From Lethocerus indicus (lineage: Eukaryota > Arthropoda > Insecta > Hemiptera > Belostomatidae): a DNA stretch of 64,000 bases. A model generated the notes under the pieces. The model had not been told where the DNA came from, searched no databases, and worked only from the letters and a program-made list of their open reading frames with translations. This document shows positions 11,703 through 21,753 of the stretch, piece after piece. The position numbers and the translations under genes were made by a program. Position 1 is the first letter of the stretch, and every line of letters begins with the position of its first letter. Where the stretch lies: NCBI GenBank assembly GCA_019843655.1, contig JACDQD010000005.1:8583575-8647574 (forward strand). Direction: 5' to 3'.

Positions 11703-11902
11703 ATTCTTTGAGGGGGAACGTTTGCGAGTCTTGTGGTCGCCGCTACAAGCAGAGGGGCCACCTGGTGCGACACCAGAAATACGAGTGCGGCAAAGAGCCA
11801 CAGTTCGTCTGCCCCCAATGCCCGTACAGGGCCAAACAGAAGAACCATCTCAGGACGCACGCTTTTCTCAAACATCAGATCATCATTTATAACCCCATTT
11901 AG
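11703..11902 (+). CDS. lola: lola-type alternative terminal exon 5 (C2HC + C2H2)
   Basis: The acceptor is CCGGTTTCAG, entry is in phase 1, and the exon has 66 codons to TAG. Finger 1 is CESCGRRYKQRGHLVRH with a Cys four residues later; finger 2 is CPQCPYRAKQKNHLRTHAFLKH, followed by a hydrophobic end (IIIYNPI). It closely resembles exon 6, including the acceptor sequence and the CGRRYKQ and YECGKEP blocks, so the two probably arose by tandem duplication. AATAAA at 11991 would give a short 3' UTR. It encodes one alternative DNA-binding end. Confidence 0.83.
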
Positions 11903-12580
11903 ACCTCCCTGTCCTCCGATAGTGTCGAAAAATGGATTTTATGATTGCATTGTTGTAACTAATTTTTATAACGCGACATGCAAAAAAATAAATAAAGAAT
12001 TCCCAAGCCGTCTCCATTACTTCAAACAAGACTCAAGCAACAATTCGACAATAGATCAAAACTATTACTTACGAACAAATTAACAATTTGCAACTGTATT
12101 TTGAAACCGAACCGAGGTTAGGTTAGGTTAGGTAGGAACTCCTACGGAATTCATTAATTGTAGTCCATCATCCTTCGTATCGGCTTCCCGATATAAATGC
12201 TTCCATTCGAAAATATCCCATCAATCCTGTCCTTTGATTCGACGGCTCTCCTGGCTTCACTTTCCTGGAAATCCGGAGCGGGAGAATTATCAATGGGTGG
12301 ATTCTCCATGAAAAGTAGTTTTGTGTTTTCAAATATAGCATCAGGTATCAGGTTTCCTGAAACGGGAGAAACCCTGAATAGCGGCGGGTCGAACCCTGCC
12401 GACCGAGGTTCTTCCCACAGCAGTTAGCGATAATTCAAGTTCTGGGAAACCTTTGCTCGTTTAAAATTTATTGCAACTTACACTTACAACGCCGAGATTG
12501 TATTCAAAGGGGAGAGTGGGGGTATTCAGAGTGCCCACTTTTGCGCCTTAACGTTTTGCCCACATTCTGTCCGGTTTCAG
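11903..12580. other. Interval between zinc-finger exons 5 and 6
   Basis: Holds the poly(A) signal of exon 5 and a three-unit GGTTA (TTAGG-type) run at 12115-12134. No exon was seen. Confidence 0.55.
11991..11996 (+). terminator. Candidate poly(A) signal, zinc-finger exon 5
   Basis: AATAAA 89 bases after the stop, overlapped by a second AATAAA just upstream. Confidence 0.5.
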
Positions 12581-12771
12581 ATATCGCCGTGAAGTCGAAC
12601 TTTTGCGAGTCTTGCGGACGCCGCTACAAGCAGAAGTGCCACCTGGTGCGACACCAGAAGTACGAGTGCGGCAAAGAGCCCAAGTTCAAGTGCCCACACT
12701 GTCCCTACAGGGCCAAATACATGGACCAGCTCAGGACGCACGTCTTTCTCAAACACCGGATTGTGGTCTAA
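12581..12771 (+). CDS. lola: lola-type alternative terminal exon 6 (C2HC + C2H2)
   Basis: The acceptor CCGGTTTCAG is identical to that of exon 5. Entry is in phase 1 and the exon has 63 codons to TAA. Finger 1 is CESCGRRYKQKCHLVRH with a Cys four residues later; finger 2 is CPHCPYRAKYMDQLRTHVFLKH, ending RIVV. Finger 2 differs from exon 5 mainly at helix positions (KYMDQ versus KQKNH), the residues expected to contact DNA. The duplicate has therefore probably changed binding preference. AATAAA lies about 95 bases after the stop. Confidence 0.83.
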
Positions 12772-14499
12772 AACATGTTTGTTCCCCGATGGTGTTTGAA
12801 GTATTAATTGTGATTGTATATTGTATCGATTTAGAAGAACGGCTTTTGTAATGTAAAGTGCAGAAAATAAAAAGGAAAACTATTTTACGATTCGAATGGT
12901 TGCCGAACTGACGCGGTGTTCGTGGTACTCAAGACATCAAGTACCGTCCTCCTAAGAACTGAACTAGAATAATAACATTTGACTTAACCTCGTATTTAGG
13001 ACTTAAATTTAAATATGAATTAAAAGATAAATCATCCGCAAAATTTGTGGGAGTAAAAACGTCTTGCATGATCAAATTAAGGACATTCGTGTATTAAGGT
13101 TTGTAAAGGTTTAGTAGGGATATTACAGATGCACATTGTTTCTAATGTCAACCACAGTCATTTTATAATAAAAAATAGTTTAGAATGTTAAGTTAAATAC
13201 GTCATACCTAATTACCGCCTCAAAACGAAGTGATTTAAATATATTGATTAAATAAAAAAAAGGATGCCAGACATGTTCCTGTCTGAGTTACATGAACATT
13301 ATTATCGCTAATTATTTCCTAAATACCCGGAGGAAATTTATGAAACTAAAAACTTAAAAGAAAAGGTAAGTAAGAATTTTTTACCCGCAATTTGCTTTTG
13401 CGCCATAATTGGCTTCCATTTATGCGATTTGAGCGTGTTAATTTCTAATTTAACTCGACGGCGCGAATTCTCATTTTCACGCCGCCATCGAAAACTCCCC
13501 GAGCCAGAAGTCGGAGACAATACGGAATTGCTCTGGAGTTTGCGGAATTCGTTTTTGCGGACCCTACCGCTCTTTTTTTGTTCGCGAGAGAGCAATACGG
13601 TTAATGGCCCCGGGAGGGCAACATTTATTTCCCCTAAAGCCGAAGCGTAGTCGGGCGAAATTGTGCTTTAATATTGCAGTATTTTCAATGGGACGATTTG
13701 TCTCGAAATACGGATGTTAATATTGAACAGAAAGTGTTTTTTGCGGATCGCCGAATAGCCGGAAACTCCTGGGTGTGGATGACCCCTCCTAGCCCTCCCT
13801 CGAGGGTTCCGAACGATATTTAGATAACTAGACGCTGTATTATACTGGCTTTCAGCATTATCATTACATCTTTACACGGCAGGTGTTACCCTGTAAACAG
13901 CAATAATTACAGTACGAGACTACTGTCGATGGCCACTACTATTGGCCGCTCGCCATCTTCAGTATCCCTTTTTATCATTTCGGCATACTGGCTGACTGTG
14001 GTGCGTCTTGTTGGCACTGTGACTTCACTTTTACTATAGAGATTGTCTTGTTTGTCGTATATAAATCGATTTAATCTTCCCCCAGTTCTATAAACGTTCT
14101 ATTTACTGGTTATTTGGACTGGTTCTTCGACGTGTACATTTATATACCTTCATTTCTGAACTAAAAACAACCGGTAAGTACCTTACTGTACTGTTTAGGG
14201 AATGCTACAGAAATCGGTTTAGAATGGGACCAGATAACAAAATTTCTGGTAACCTCGAGGTATGTACCTTCAATACCTTATTGCCTTAGAGTGTTACGTG
14301 AGCTGTACCCATACCGAGGACGTTCCAGAGGACGGAACGTTTTTCAAACCTTCCGCTGCTATGTTTTATAACTGTTCGCTAGCTTTTTAGCCAATGCCAG
14401 TCACCCCACTCACCCGCTTTTTACTTTTTCACCGTCCGACGTGGGCTTCGTTTCGATTTCGGTTTTCTGCCCAGCTAACCGTGTCGGACGCTGTTTCAG
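12772..14499. other. Interval between zinc-finger exons 6 and 7
   Basis: A poly(A) signal lies at 12866-12871. A degenerate foldback relic (about 13940-14060, with GGCCGCTCGCCATCTTCAGT) is present. No coding exon was recognised. Confidence 0.55.
12866..12871 (+). terminator. Candidate poly(A) signal, zinc-finger exon 6
   Basis: AATAAA inside an A-rich run about 95 bases after the stop codon. Confidence 0.5.
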
Positions 14500-14641
14500 C
14501 CGTGTCATCCGGAGGTTGGCTGTGGGAGAGGGCGGCCGCCGGCGTGATGGTGCGAGGTCGGGGTCCGGCCAGGGGACGATTCTCGCTGCAGACAACCGAG
14601 GAGAGGAGGTGGATATGCCCGCGCTGTGGACGTGCCTACAG
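14500..14641 (+). CDS. lola: lola-type alternative exon 7a (first half of finger 1)
   Basis: The acceptor is GCTGTTTCAG and entry is in phase 1. A basic, Arg/Gly-rich leader (VRGRGPARGR) precedes the first two Cys of a zinc finger (CPRCGRAY). The exon ends at ACAG with a GTAAGG donor, phase 2, inside the finger. The next exon resumes with WKQTLTRH, which restores the family pattern. This is the only unit in the array whose finger pair is interrupted by an intron. Confidence 0.75.
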
Positions 14642-14778
14642 GTAAGGCCACAATCTACATCCTATTATTTTTTACTATCTATTAAATAAATTCCCCATAA
14701 GAAATAAACCACTCCAAAAATAATTAACCACAAGTCCCACAGCACATAGCACAAGGACAGTAATTTAAGTTAAAACTT

Positions 14779-15480
14779 TTTTTTTCATTTATTGGTATAG
14801 TCACAACTACAATTTTTTTTAGATTGCATCTATTGACAGTGCTCTAACTTTACACTCACTCACTGAACTCTTGAAGGAGAAGCCACCCAATAATGGTACT
14901 CCCGCTCCTGCCCTTACTCAGGTCGTAAGGAAATCTCGTGGCCATCTCCGCTTTAGGCGACGCACGGGATATTCGACATAGTGAAGCTAGGAAAGTTGTC
15001 GAATTAAGGGATTGGAATGAAGGGATAATTTGGAATGGAAGGATTTATACCGGGAAGCCGCTAATTCTCGAACGAACTTTTGGGTCATTGTGGATTATTC
15101 TGTTAAAGACATATGGTGGGGCGTTGGTTATTTTTCGAAGGATTATGAATTGCAAGGATCGGAGTCTATATGAATTAGACGGCTTGGTGGATCCCCACAG
15201 TTCGATTCCGTAGGCCCAGATAAGTTTCAGTACGCAGTTGTAAATTAATAATTTGTTTGAGAGTGATAGTTTAGATCTGTAGTCGAGGAGTCTTAGTAGT
15301 AATTTGTAGCGTCGTTTCGTTTCTGTACGTTTCAGTCCTGTATGCGGGTTCCATGTCAGTCTTCTGTCTAAGAGTAGTCCCAGGTACAGCACTTGATTTT
15401 CAATAGGAAGTTGGGACCGGTTCAGGAAAACGGGAGGACAAGTTGCTCTTCTCAAAGTAAAAATAACACGAAGACTTTTT
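14779..15480 (-). mobile_element. Jockey-like LINE 3' fragment 3
   Basis: The minus strand of 15045-15455 encodes LYLGLLLDRRLTWNPHTGLK, LSLSNKLLIYN, WAYGIELWGS and ILRKITNAPPYV. This is the region just C-terminal to the reverse-transcriptase core in jockey-clade elements. A T-run at 14779-14788 is the tail. The fragment is more diverged from fragments 1 and 2 than they are from each other and has no visible target duplication. Confidence 0.8.
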
Positions 15481-15784
15481 TGGCAATTGAATTTAATCCT
15501 CCATTTCCTGGACCAGCTTTCTATGAGGGAGAGGTGTTTTTGCAGGGAATGTGATGCTAAGTAAGGATGTGAGTTTGTAGAGAGTACAGCTTTGGCGTCC
15601 GTGAAGAAATCGATTAAGTTGCCCCTTTTCGAGAAGAAGGACCCAGAAAGACTTCTTTATATCAAAAGAATCTGCTGCAATCCGTTTTCGGAAAACATTC
15701 CTTTTTTCAGAATATTGTAACGCCTTTTTTCTCAATTTTGAACTGCTGCTGTACCTTTCTGTTTTTCAAATAAAAACTGGCCTG

Positions 15785-15787
<3 letters not shown>

Positions 15788-15832
<45 letters not shown>
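15788..15832. repeat. (TA)n microsatellite
   Basis: About 22 uninterrupted TA units. Confidence 0.95.
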
Positions 15833-15834
<2 letters not shown>

Positions 15835-16011
15835 CAATCTGTTTATTTGGCATTTATGAAAGTTTTGCCCCAAAATTGGCTATTTTTTAATCCTAAATTG
15901 CCCTGCGGGTGTTTCTCCCCACAGTAAATCGTCATCAGGGAAACTTGTCTCCCCCCCCCCCCAGTATTATATAAAATATTAGTGTTAATCTAATTTTCTG
16001 GTTTCCTTCAG

Positions 16012-16147
16012 GTGGAAGCAGACTCTGACCAGGCACCTGAAGCTCGAGTGCGGCAAGGAGCCGACATTCCAGTGCCCTCACTGCCCGCACAGGTCAAAGG
16101 TCAAGAGCAACTTGACCCAGCACATCATTTCAATACACACCAAGTGA
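16012..16147 (+). CDS. lola: lola-type alternative exon 7b (rest of finger 1, finger 2, stop)
   Basis: The acceptor is TTCCTTCAG. The exon joins exon 7a in phase 2, restoring an Arg codon. It supplies WKQTLTRHLKLEC, completing the C2HC finger, then CPHCPHRSKVKSNLTQHIISIH and TK-stop. C-x2-C-x12-H-x4-C and C-x2-C-x12-H-x5-H spacings are intact across the junction, which supports the splice model. AATAAA begins 10 bases after the stop. It is probably the last member of the array, since no further finger exon is seen to the right. Confidence 0.8.
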
Positions 16148-16156
16148 CAACTTCGG

Positions 16157-16162
16157 AATAAA
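16157..16162 (+). terminator. Candidate poly(A) signal, zinc-finger unit 7
   Basis: AATAAA 10 bases after the stop of exon 7b. Confidence 0.5.
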
Positions 16163-16831
16163 TTCTAGAGACTTATAGTTCTCATTGTGCCGCCTCACTC
16201 TGCCCCACAATTCTTGTTTCCGTTGATAGTAATAATAATTTTATTCCATTCGTCCAGTCTAACCATTATTGTTATTATTGTATCGACTTTAAACTTAAAA
16301 CCGACATTTCTGCCGATAGTTAAAGTATAATTCATAACACCCTTCGGACATTGTAACAAAAGCACTGTGCCGATTAGAGAAAATCAAGAACATTCGATAT
16401 ATATATTTTATTGTTAAGAGACCAGAATATTGACCGCACATCACCAGTAGTGAGCACTGGTAGGCTCCACTCGTATATATAATTTATTTCTCCGTTATCT
16501 AGATCGGCTCTGATGTTGGAACCGGTAATAGATCCGAAACGTCGGAAGCAGACAGCGCCCGCCGGTAGGGCCCCAGGGGGAAAGGGCCAAAAACAACCCT
16601 TCCAGCTCGCTCGGGTTCCCTATTGGAAGAATCACAGACTGTCAGAGGGTCCAACCCCCCTCCCTTTTCCCGGAGTTTCTCCCCACGGTATTACACTGGA
16701 ATTTAGTCAGTTATAATTCAAATTCTCGCTAAAACTGAAAACGCTGAAACGTATTAATGACAGCCAATTAGCCCCTGGCCTTATTAAACGTTCCTCGTTA
16801 TAATATTATACATGGAAACAGAAATGTTACA

Positions 16832-17270
16832 TGTAGATTTCGTGTGTTTCTGTCTCCTCTCGCTGGTTTGGTCTTTTGCTAGACCGGTATCGGCCGCTCG
16901 CCTTAGGTAGCGGTATAAGCCACTTTTGGCACTTTGGCTCTTTTCTGGGCATCCTCACAGCACTGCTACTGTCACTTGTACCGTGGTGGTTGCCTGTTCG
17001 TCAAATAAGACAAACAACATCCCCCAAAAACACAATAACGAGACACGTATATATACAGACAATCGACCGACAACCACCACAGTGCAAGTGACAGCGACAG
17101 TTCAGTGAGGGATGCCCGAAAAATATCCAAAGTGACTAACACCTACTGAGGATGGCGAGCGGCCGAAACCGGTCCAGCAATTAGGCCAAACCAGCGAGAG
17201 GAGACAGAAACACACGAAATGTACGGTATTCCAACCCCTCGCAGACCACAAAACAGGTATGTTAAACTAG
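16832..17270 (+). mobile_element. Foldback repeat copy g
   Basis: The longest copy, about 440 bp. Its left arm starts TAGATTTCGTGTGTTTCTGT. The core is bounded by GTGGTGGTTG and CAACCACCAC. The right arm has GAGGATGGCGAGCGGCCGAA and ends GGTATTCCAACCCCTCGCAG and CAGGTATGTTAAAC. The core is inverted relative to copy d. Confidence 0.75.
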
Positions 17271-20200
17271 AAATGTTTCAGATTCTTCCAAGTAACTGGC
17301 AAAACAATTACCGGGTACTCTGCCAATATCTGATCTGGCCAGTTCTACGACAGCTTTTTACAATTTATCCACACGTTAAACCAGGAAAAAAGGAAGGTTT
17401 TAAAATTTATACGTCGGAAATATTATATAAAAACCAAATAATAAACGAACGAAAAGAATATTTAACGGTAAACAACTTGTTGTCCCATCATTCGGATGCC
17501 ATATTCGTCAAGACTATAGCACAATCCTAGTCGTACGTCTATCATATATAAATGAAAATTTAAATGTAAAAAATGTTGATCCAACGCACGTCAGAATGTG
17601 AATTATTACGCGAAAACGGCAAATATATGCGTGGGAAATAAAATAACAGAAAAAACAGGACAAATTTCTGTATTTTGGTCTTATATCCTCATTATTGTTT
17701 TTGCGTTTTTTAAAAACTATAATACCGAATTGTCTATTCCAATAAAAAAACTGTGTGACGAACTGAACGAAAAGAGTAACATTTTCGAGATTACAATCTG
17801 GTAATTAAACAAGTGCCTGGTACTGTGAGGGGGCACGCGTTGGATATTGTAATTTAAGACATCGAACATTTGAGTTTAATACAGCATTTTTGTATCTAAA
17901 AAAAACGGCGGACTGTAAATATCTATTACTTGTTCTTTTATAAATCGGGAGGGGGGAACTATAGGAACAACGAAGTATACAATACTTAGTATATAAGTAG
18001 TGCACTAGAAATAATCCCTAATTCAGATTATTTATAAAACTATGGTTATAATTTATTATTGTTGAATTTTACTATGAATTGTGTCTATCTCGGTTATTTT
18101 TTTGTTGACATCTATCTGAACTGTTGAATTTTTCTTGTATTAAACCTATTTAAATTTATTATTGTTATAATTTTATGACATTCCATTATATTTTAGGACC
18201 TCTTAATTTTAGGTGTTTAATTTTTATTTAGCCAAGGGGAAAACATAATCCATTTGGTAAAATTCAGTAGAAGTAAACAAAGAAGCTGGTGGTTGAAAAT
18301 GAAACTCAAAGAAGAATAGTAGATAAGTATTTGTAAATTTGTACATTTGGAAATAAATTTGATCGAATATATTCTCAGGTGATTTCTTATTGACCTTAAA
18401 TTTGGAACCTAATTTTGTTGCAGGAAAAAAGTAACTTTTATGTTTTGCACATTTATATTTTGTTATGACACAGTTGATTGTTAAAAAGGTTAAAACGGGT
18501 AGTCTAGTATACAAGTTAGAAAGCAGTGTGAACCTACTAGATCAATGGACAATCTAAATAAGAGACATATTCAAATGCTGGAATTCAGGTAATTGTACTT
18601 TTAAACAATGTAGTCATTTATATTTAGTATAAAATATAAATAAGGACCGTCAATGTAACCCAACTAGCTTAATTTTGTAAGTGATTTTAATACACACTTT
18701 TTATATACATCATGGATTGTTTTTTATAGTGGTTAATAATTGTAAAATTGATTGTTATTCTTTTGAAAATATATTTTAAAGCAATTCATTGTTTTTTTAA
18801 TGTTCTGTACACCATACCTTCCTCCTAAAAACAAACATTTTAAAACCAGATTAAAATTATACTTTTATATTGTCCTTTTCTACAATTCTTTAAATAAAAA
18901 CTTTCACATGCACCATTTTGTTTTTTTCCAGTTGCTAAAAGTTGTGGTAGTAATTGGAATTAATTGATATAAACTAACCAAATGGAAGTAAACCTAGGAA
19001 AGATGTTACTTTTGTAATCATATGAAATACCAAACATACTCAAAGTTATTTTATCATTTTCATTTTATATTTTTGAATATTCTTTATTTGAAATAAATTG
19101 AGCCAATAGATTATATTTTACATTGCCTAACCTAACTAGACCTGTGTGCATAAACTGGAAATTATCCAAATTAAAAAAAAACGCAATGAACATTTCACAA
19201 AATCATATTAAAAAAATAGGACAAAACTTATTTAATAAAAATTGTGACCATTCAAAAATTTGGATTTTATGAAGTTTCACAATAGGTAGCAGGACAAATA
19301 GACCTGAGGAAGAAATTGTAAAATTGTAAGTAAACAGAAAAAACAAGGGATTTATCTACAGTAACAGAGTGCAAAAATACAGGTGAAGGCAGAATTGAGG
19401 GTATGTTACACAATAGGAGACATAAAAGCTAATTCTAATTTGATATGCTTTGATAATGATATTTTGATATTTTTGATATATTTGATAATGATAATTTGAC
19501 ATGTTGCCGAAGGCACCGTGAAAGAAATTTTTAACCTTCGAATGATTTTCTCATTTAACAATTGGGAAATATGCATTGGTCTGATGGAGTAGGTCAATAT
19601 GCCACAATGGATTGTTCCAGATATTAACTTCTTTTCCACCAGTTTTGAGCTGTTATACAAGTACAATCCTTCACATTAAACATGAAGTTTTCAGAGAAGG
19701 AAAGTTTATTACAGAGAAATTAAGTAAGTATGGTTTTGGAAATTTGCCATTTATATACATTTTTTACATCATGTTATCAGTTGAAATTTCTTTTTCCATA
19801 ATTTTTTAAATCTGATTTGCACCCATTTATGTTGTTCCATACATACATGAACATAGTTTATATAAGTATGCGTCAGCTTTCCATTGAATTGCAAATTTCT
19901 CAGTGGAATTTTCTTCCAACCACAGTAATGCAACTACTAATGTACAAATACAACTTAAGTAAAAACTGAACAGGTTATAGTAAATATGTTATCCTTAAGT
20001 CCAGAAACTGTGGTCACATTACAATATTCTTATAGTGTATAAACAATTTAAGAAATAATTTTTTGTATTCTATAAGGAATATAACAAAACTAAATGCTGC
20101 TGACACATGATTGAATACAATTTTTTCATATTTTTATGCACGTTTTAATATTGTACTTAATAAGAAGTCTAATATGAAATAAATTGATTCATTTTATTTA

Positions 20201-21585
20201 ATAACATGGTAATTTATGGAATTTACCAATTAATTATTGTTTGAATATTTATTGTACTATTTGGGCGAAATAAATTTCCCTTGGAAAAAGGGAAATTTAG
20301 TAGTTTTTATTTTTATAAAAAAAACTATGTAATTGTGGATTTATACCATTTTAAATTTAATTTTTTCGGTCAAATAGCAATTATTGAAACACAAGAAACA
20401 CAAAATTGATGTAATTATTATATTCCTGTTTAGAGTTTCTAAAGCGAGTTTGAGGCGAGTTATACCTGGTGTCATAGTCGCGGTAGCTCTGTGCTCTTCG
20501 TTCCATCAATCTAGTCTTGTTACTGTGGTTTATGACTTGAGGAGGCGCGGATTTTACGCTTGGGTTGTTTCGAATATGATTTGAATTATAGCTGACGGCC
20601 TAATTTACGATTGAGGTGGACATTCTTTTTCACTTCCGATCGATATCTGCCTTCGCCTGGCCCAGGTGATTCCGACGGCCAATTAATCGAGCTTCAATTT
20701 GTCAATCTTCTCAATTTGTTTACTCCAAGTGCCGGATATATAGATATGAAATAGGTTGTCGAGTGTACATTTCTCGATAGGATCGTACATTTAGAATTTG
20801 GATGAAGTAGTTTCCGTTCCCGTCAACTCCAATGCGGATGACATTGAAACTGCCATTTTTTCTGAACCGGTATTGATTCATTTTGTATTTCCGGTCAGAC
20901 GCCCAAAGTATCCGAAAATAAACCCGCGAATATCGATGATGCTCCTGATTGCAGTCAGATAAGCGTATTGTTATTTCATCACCTGTGTATTGTATATTTA
21001 AATGGTTAGTATACAGTGCAATGTCAAACTATTTATCATAATTAAGCTTCAAATATTCGTTCCAGGATAAGAGAAAAACAGTTCAGAAACTTAAGCACAT
21101 CTGAATTGACAGACCCCCAACTAGAAATAGCTACAAAATAAATATAATTCTGAAACAGTATGAGATAGTATTTATAGTAGTATTATTTTTAGTTTTAAGT
21201 TATAGTTTTTGCATGATACCAGTTGATTGTGTGCAAGTTGAGTGATTTTTTGGGGGGTATTTCTGTCCACTCTCTTCTTGTGATCAGTGTAAATTGTGAA
21301 TTGTTTAAACATTGCATATTGACAACTCCATTTACTGAATACATTTACCAAAACATTGTGGACACTTGTATGTATGCATCTATGTTAATATTCTTGACCA
21401 AACAATAACTAATAATCATAATAAAGTAATATAGTTATAGATAAATGTAATATAGTTTTCTTTTTGTTCATACTATGTTTGCCAAAACATTCCATGTTCA
21501 TTTCATAATATTCTCTGTGTCAAAGGTGGAATATGTTTACCTAATCGAGGCTGTACGCATTTGAATTTTTGTTGTACAGTTCAAA

Positions 21586-21753
21586 ATGGAGGATCACTTT
21601 TGCCTACAATGGAACAACCATCAGTCTGTTTTGATTTCGGTTTTGGATACCCTTCTGGAAAATGAAAGACATGTAGACTGTCTACTTTCAGCCGATGGTA
21701 GATTTTTGAAAGCCCACAAAGTCATACTTTCGGCATGCAGCTCCTACCTCGAG
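21586..21753 (+). CDS. BTB-A coding exon 1
   Basis: The exon starts after a TTGTACAG acceptor six bases before the ATG, so an upstream untranslated exon exists. It encodes 56 residues (N-terminal half of the BTB fold) and ends CTCGAG with a GTATAT donor, phase 0. The matching exon of BTB-B has exactly the same length and phase. Confidence 0.85.

Larger units (their letters stand above)
14642..16011. other. Intron inside zinc-finger unit 7, filled with repeats
   Basis: A GT (GTAAGG) to AG (CCTTCAG) intron of 1.37 kb. It contains a jockey-like LINE fragment, a (TA)n run (about 15788-15832) and a C-run near 15951-15962. Confidence 0.7.
16148..21579. other. Intergenic interval between the lola-type array and BTB-A
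   Basis: 5.4 kb, mostly very A+T-rich. It contains the exon 7b poly(A) signal and foldback copy g (16832-17270). A slightly more G+C-rich patch near 20430-20700 could be the BTB-A promoter or first untranslated exon, ending at a possible GTGATT donor near 20665. No coding segment was recognised. Confidence 0.5.
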
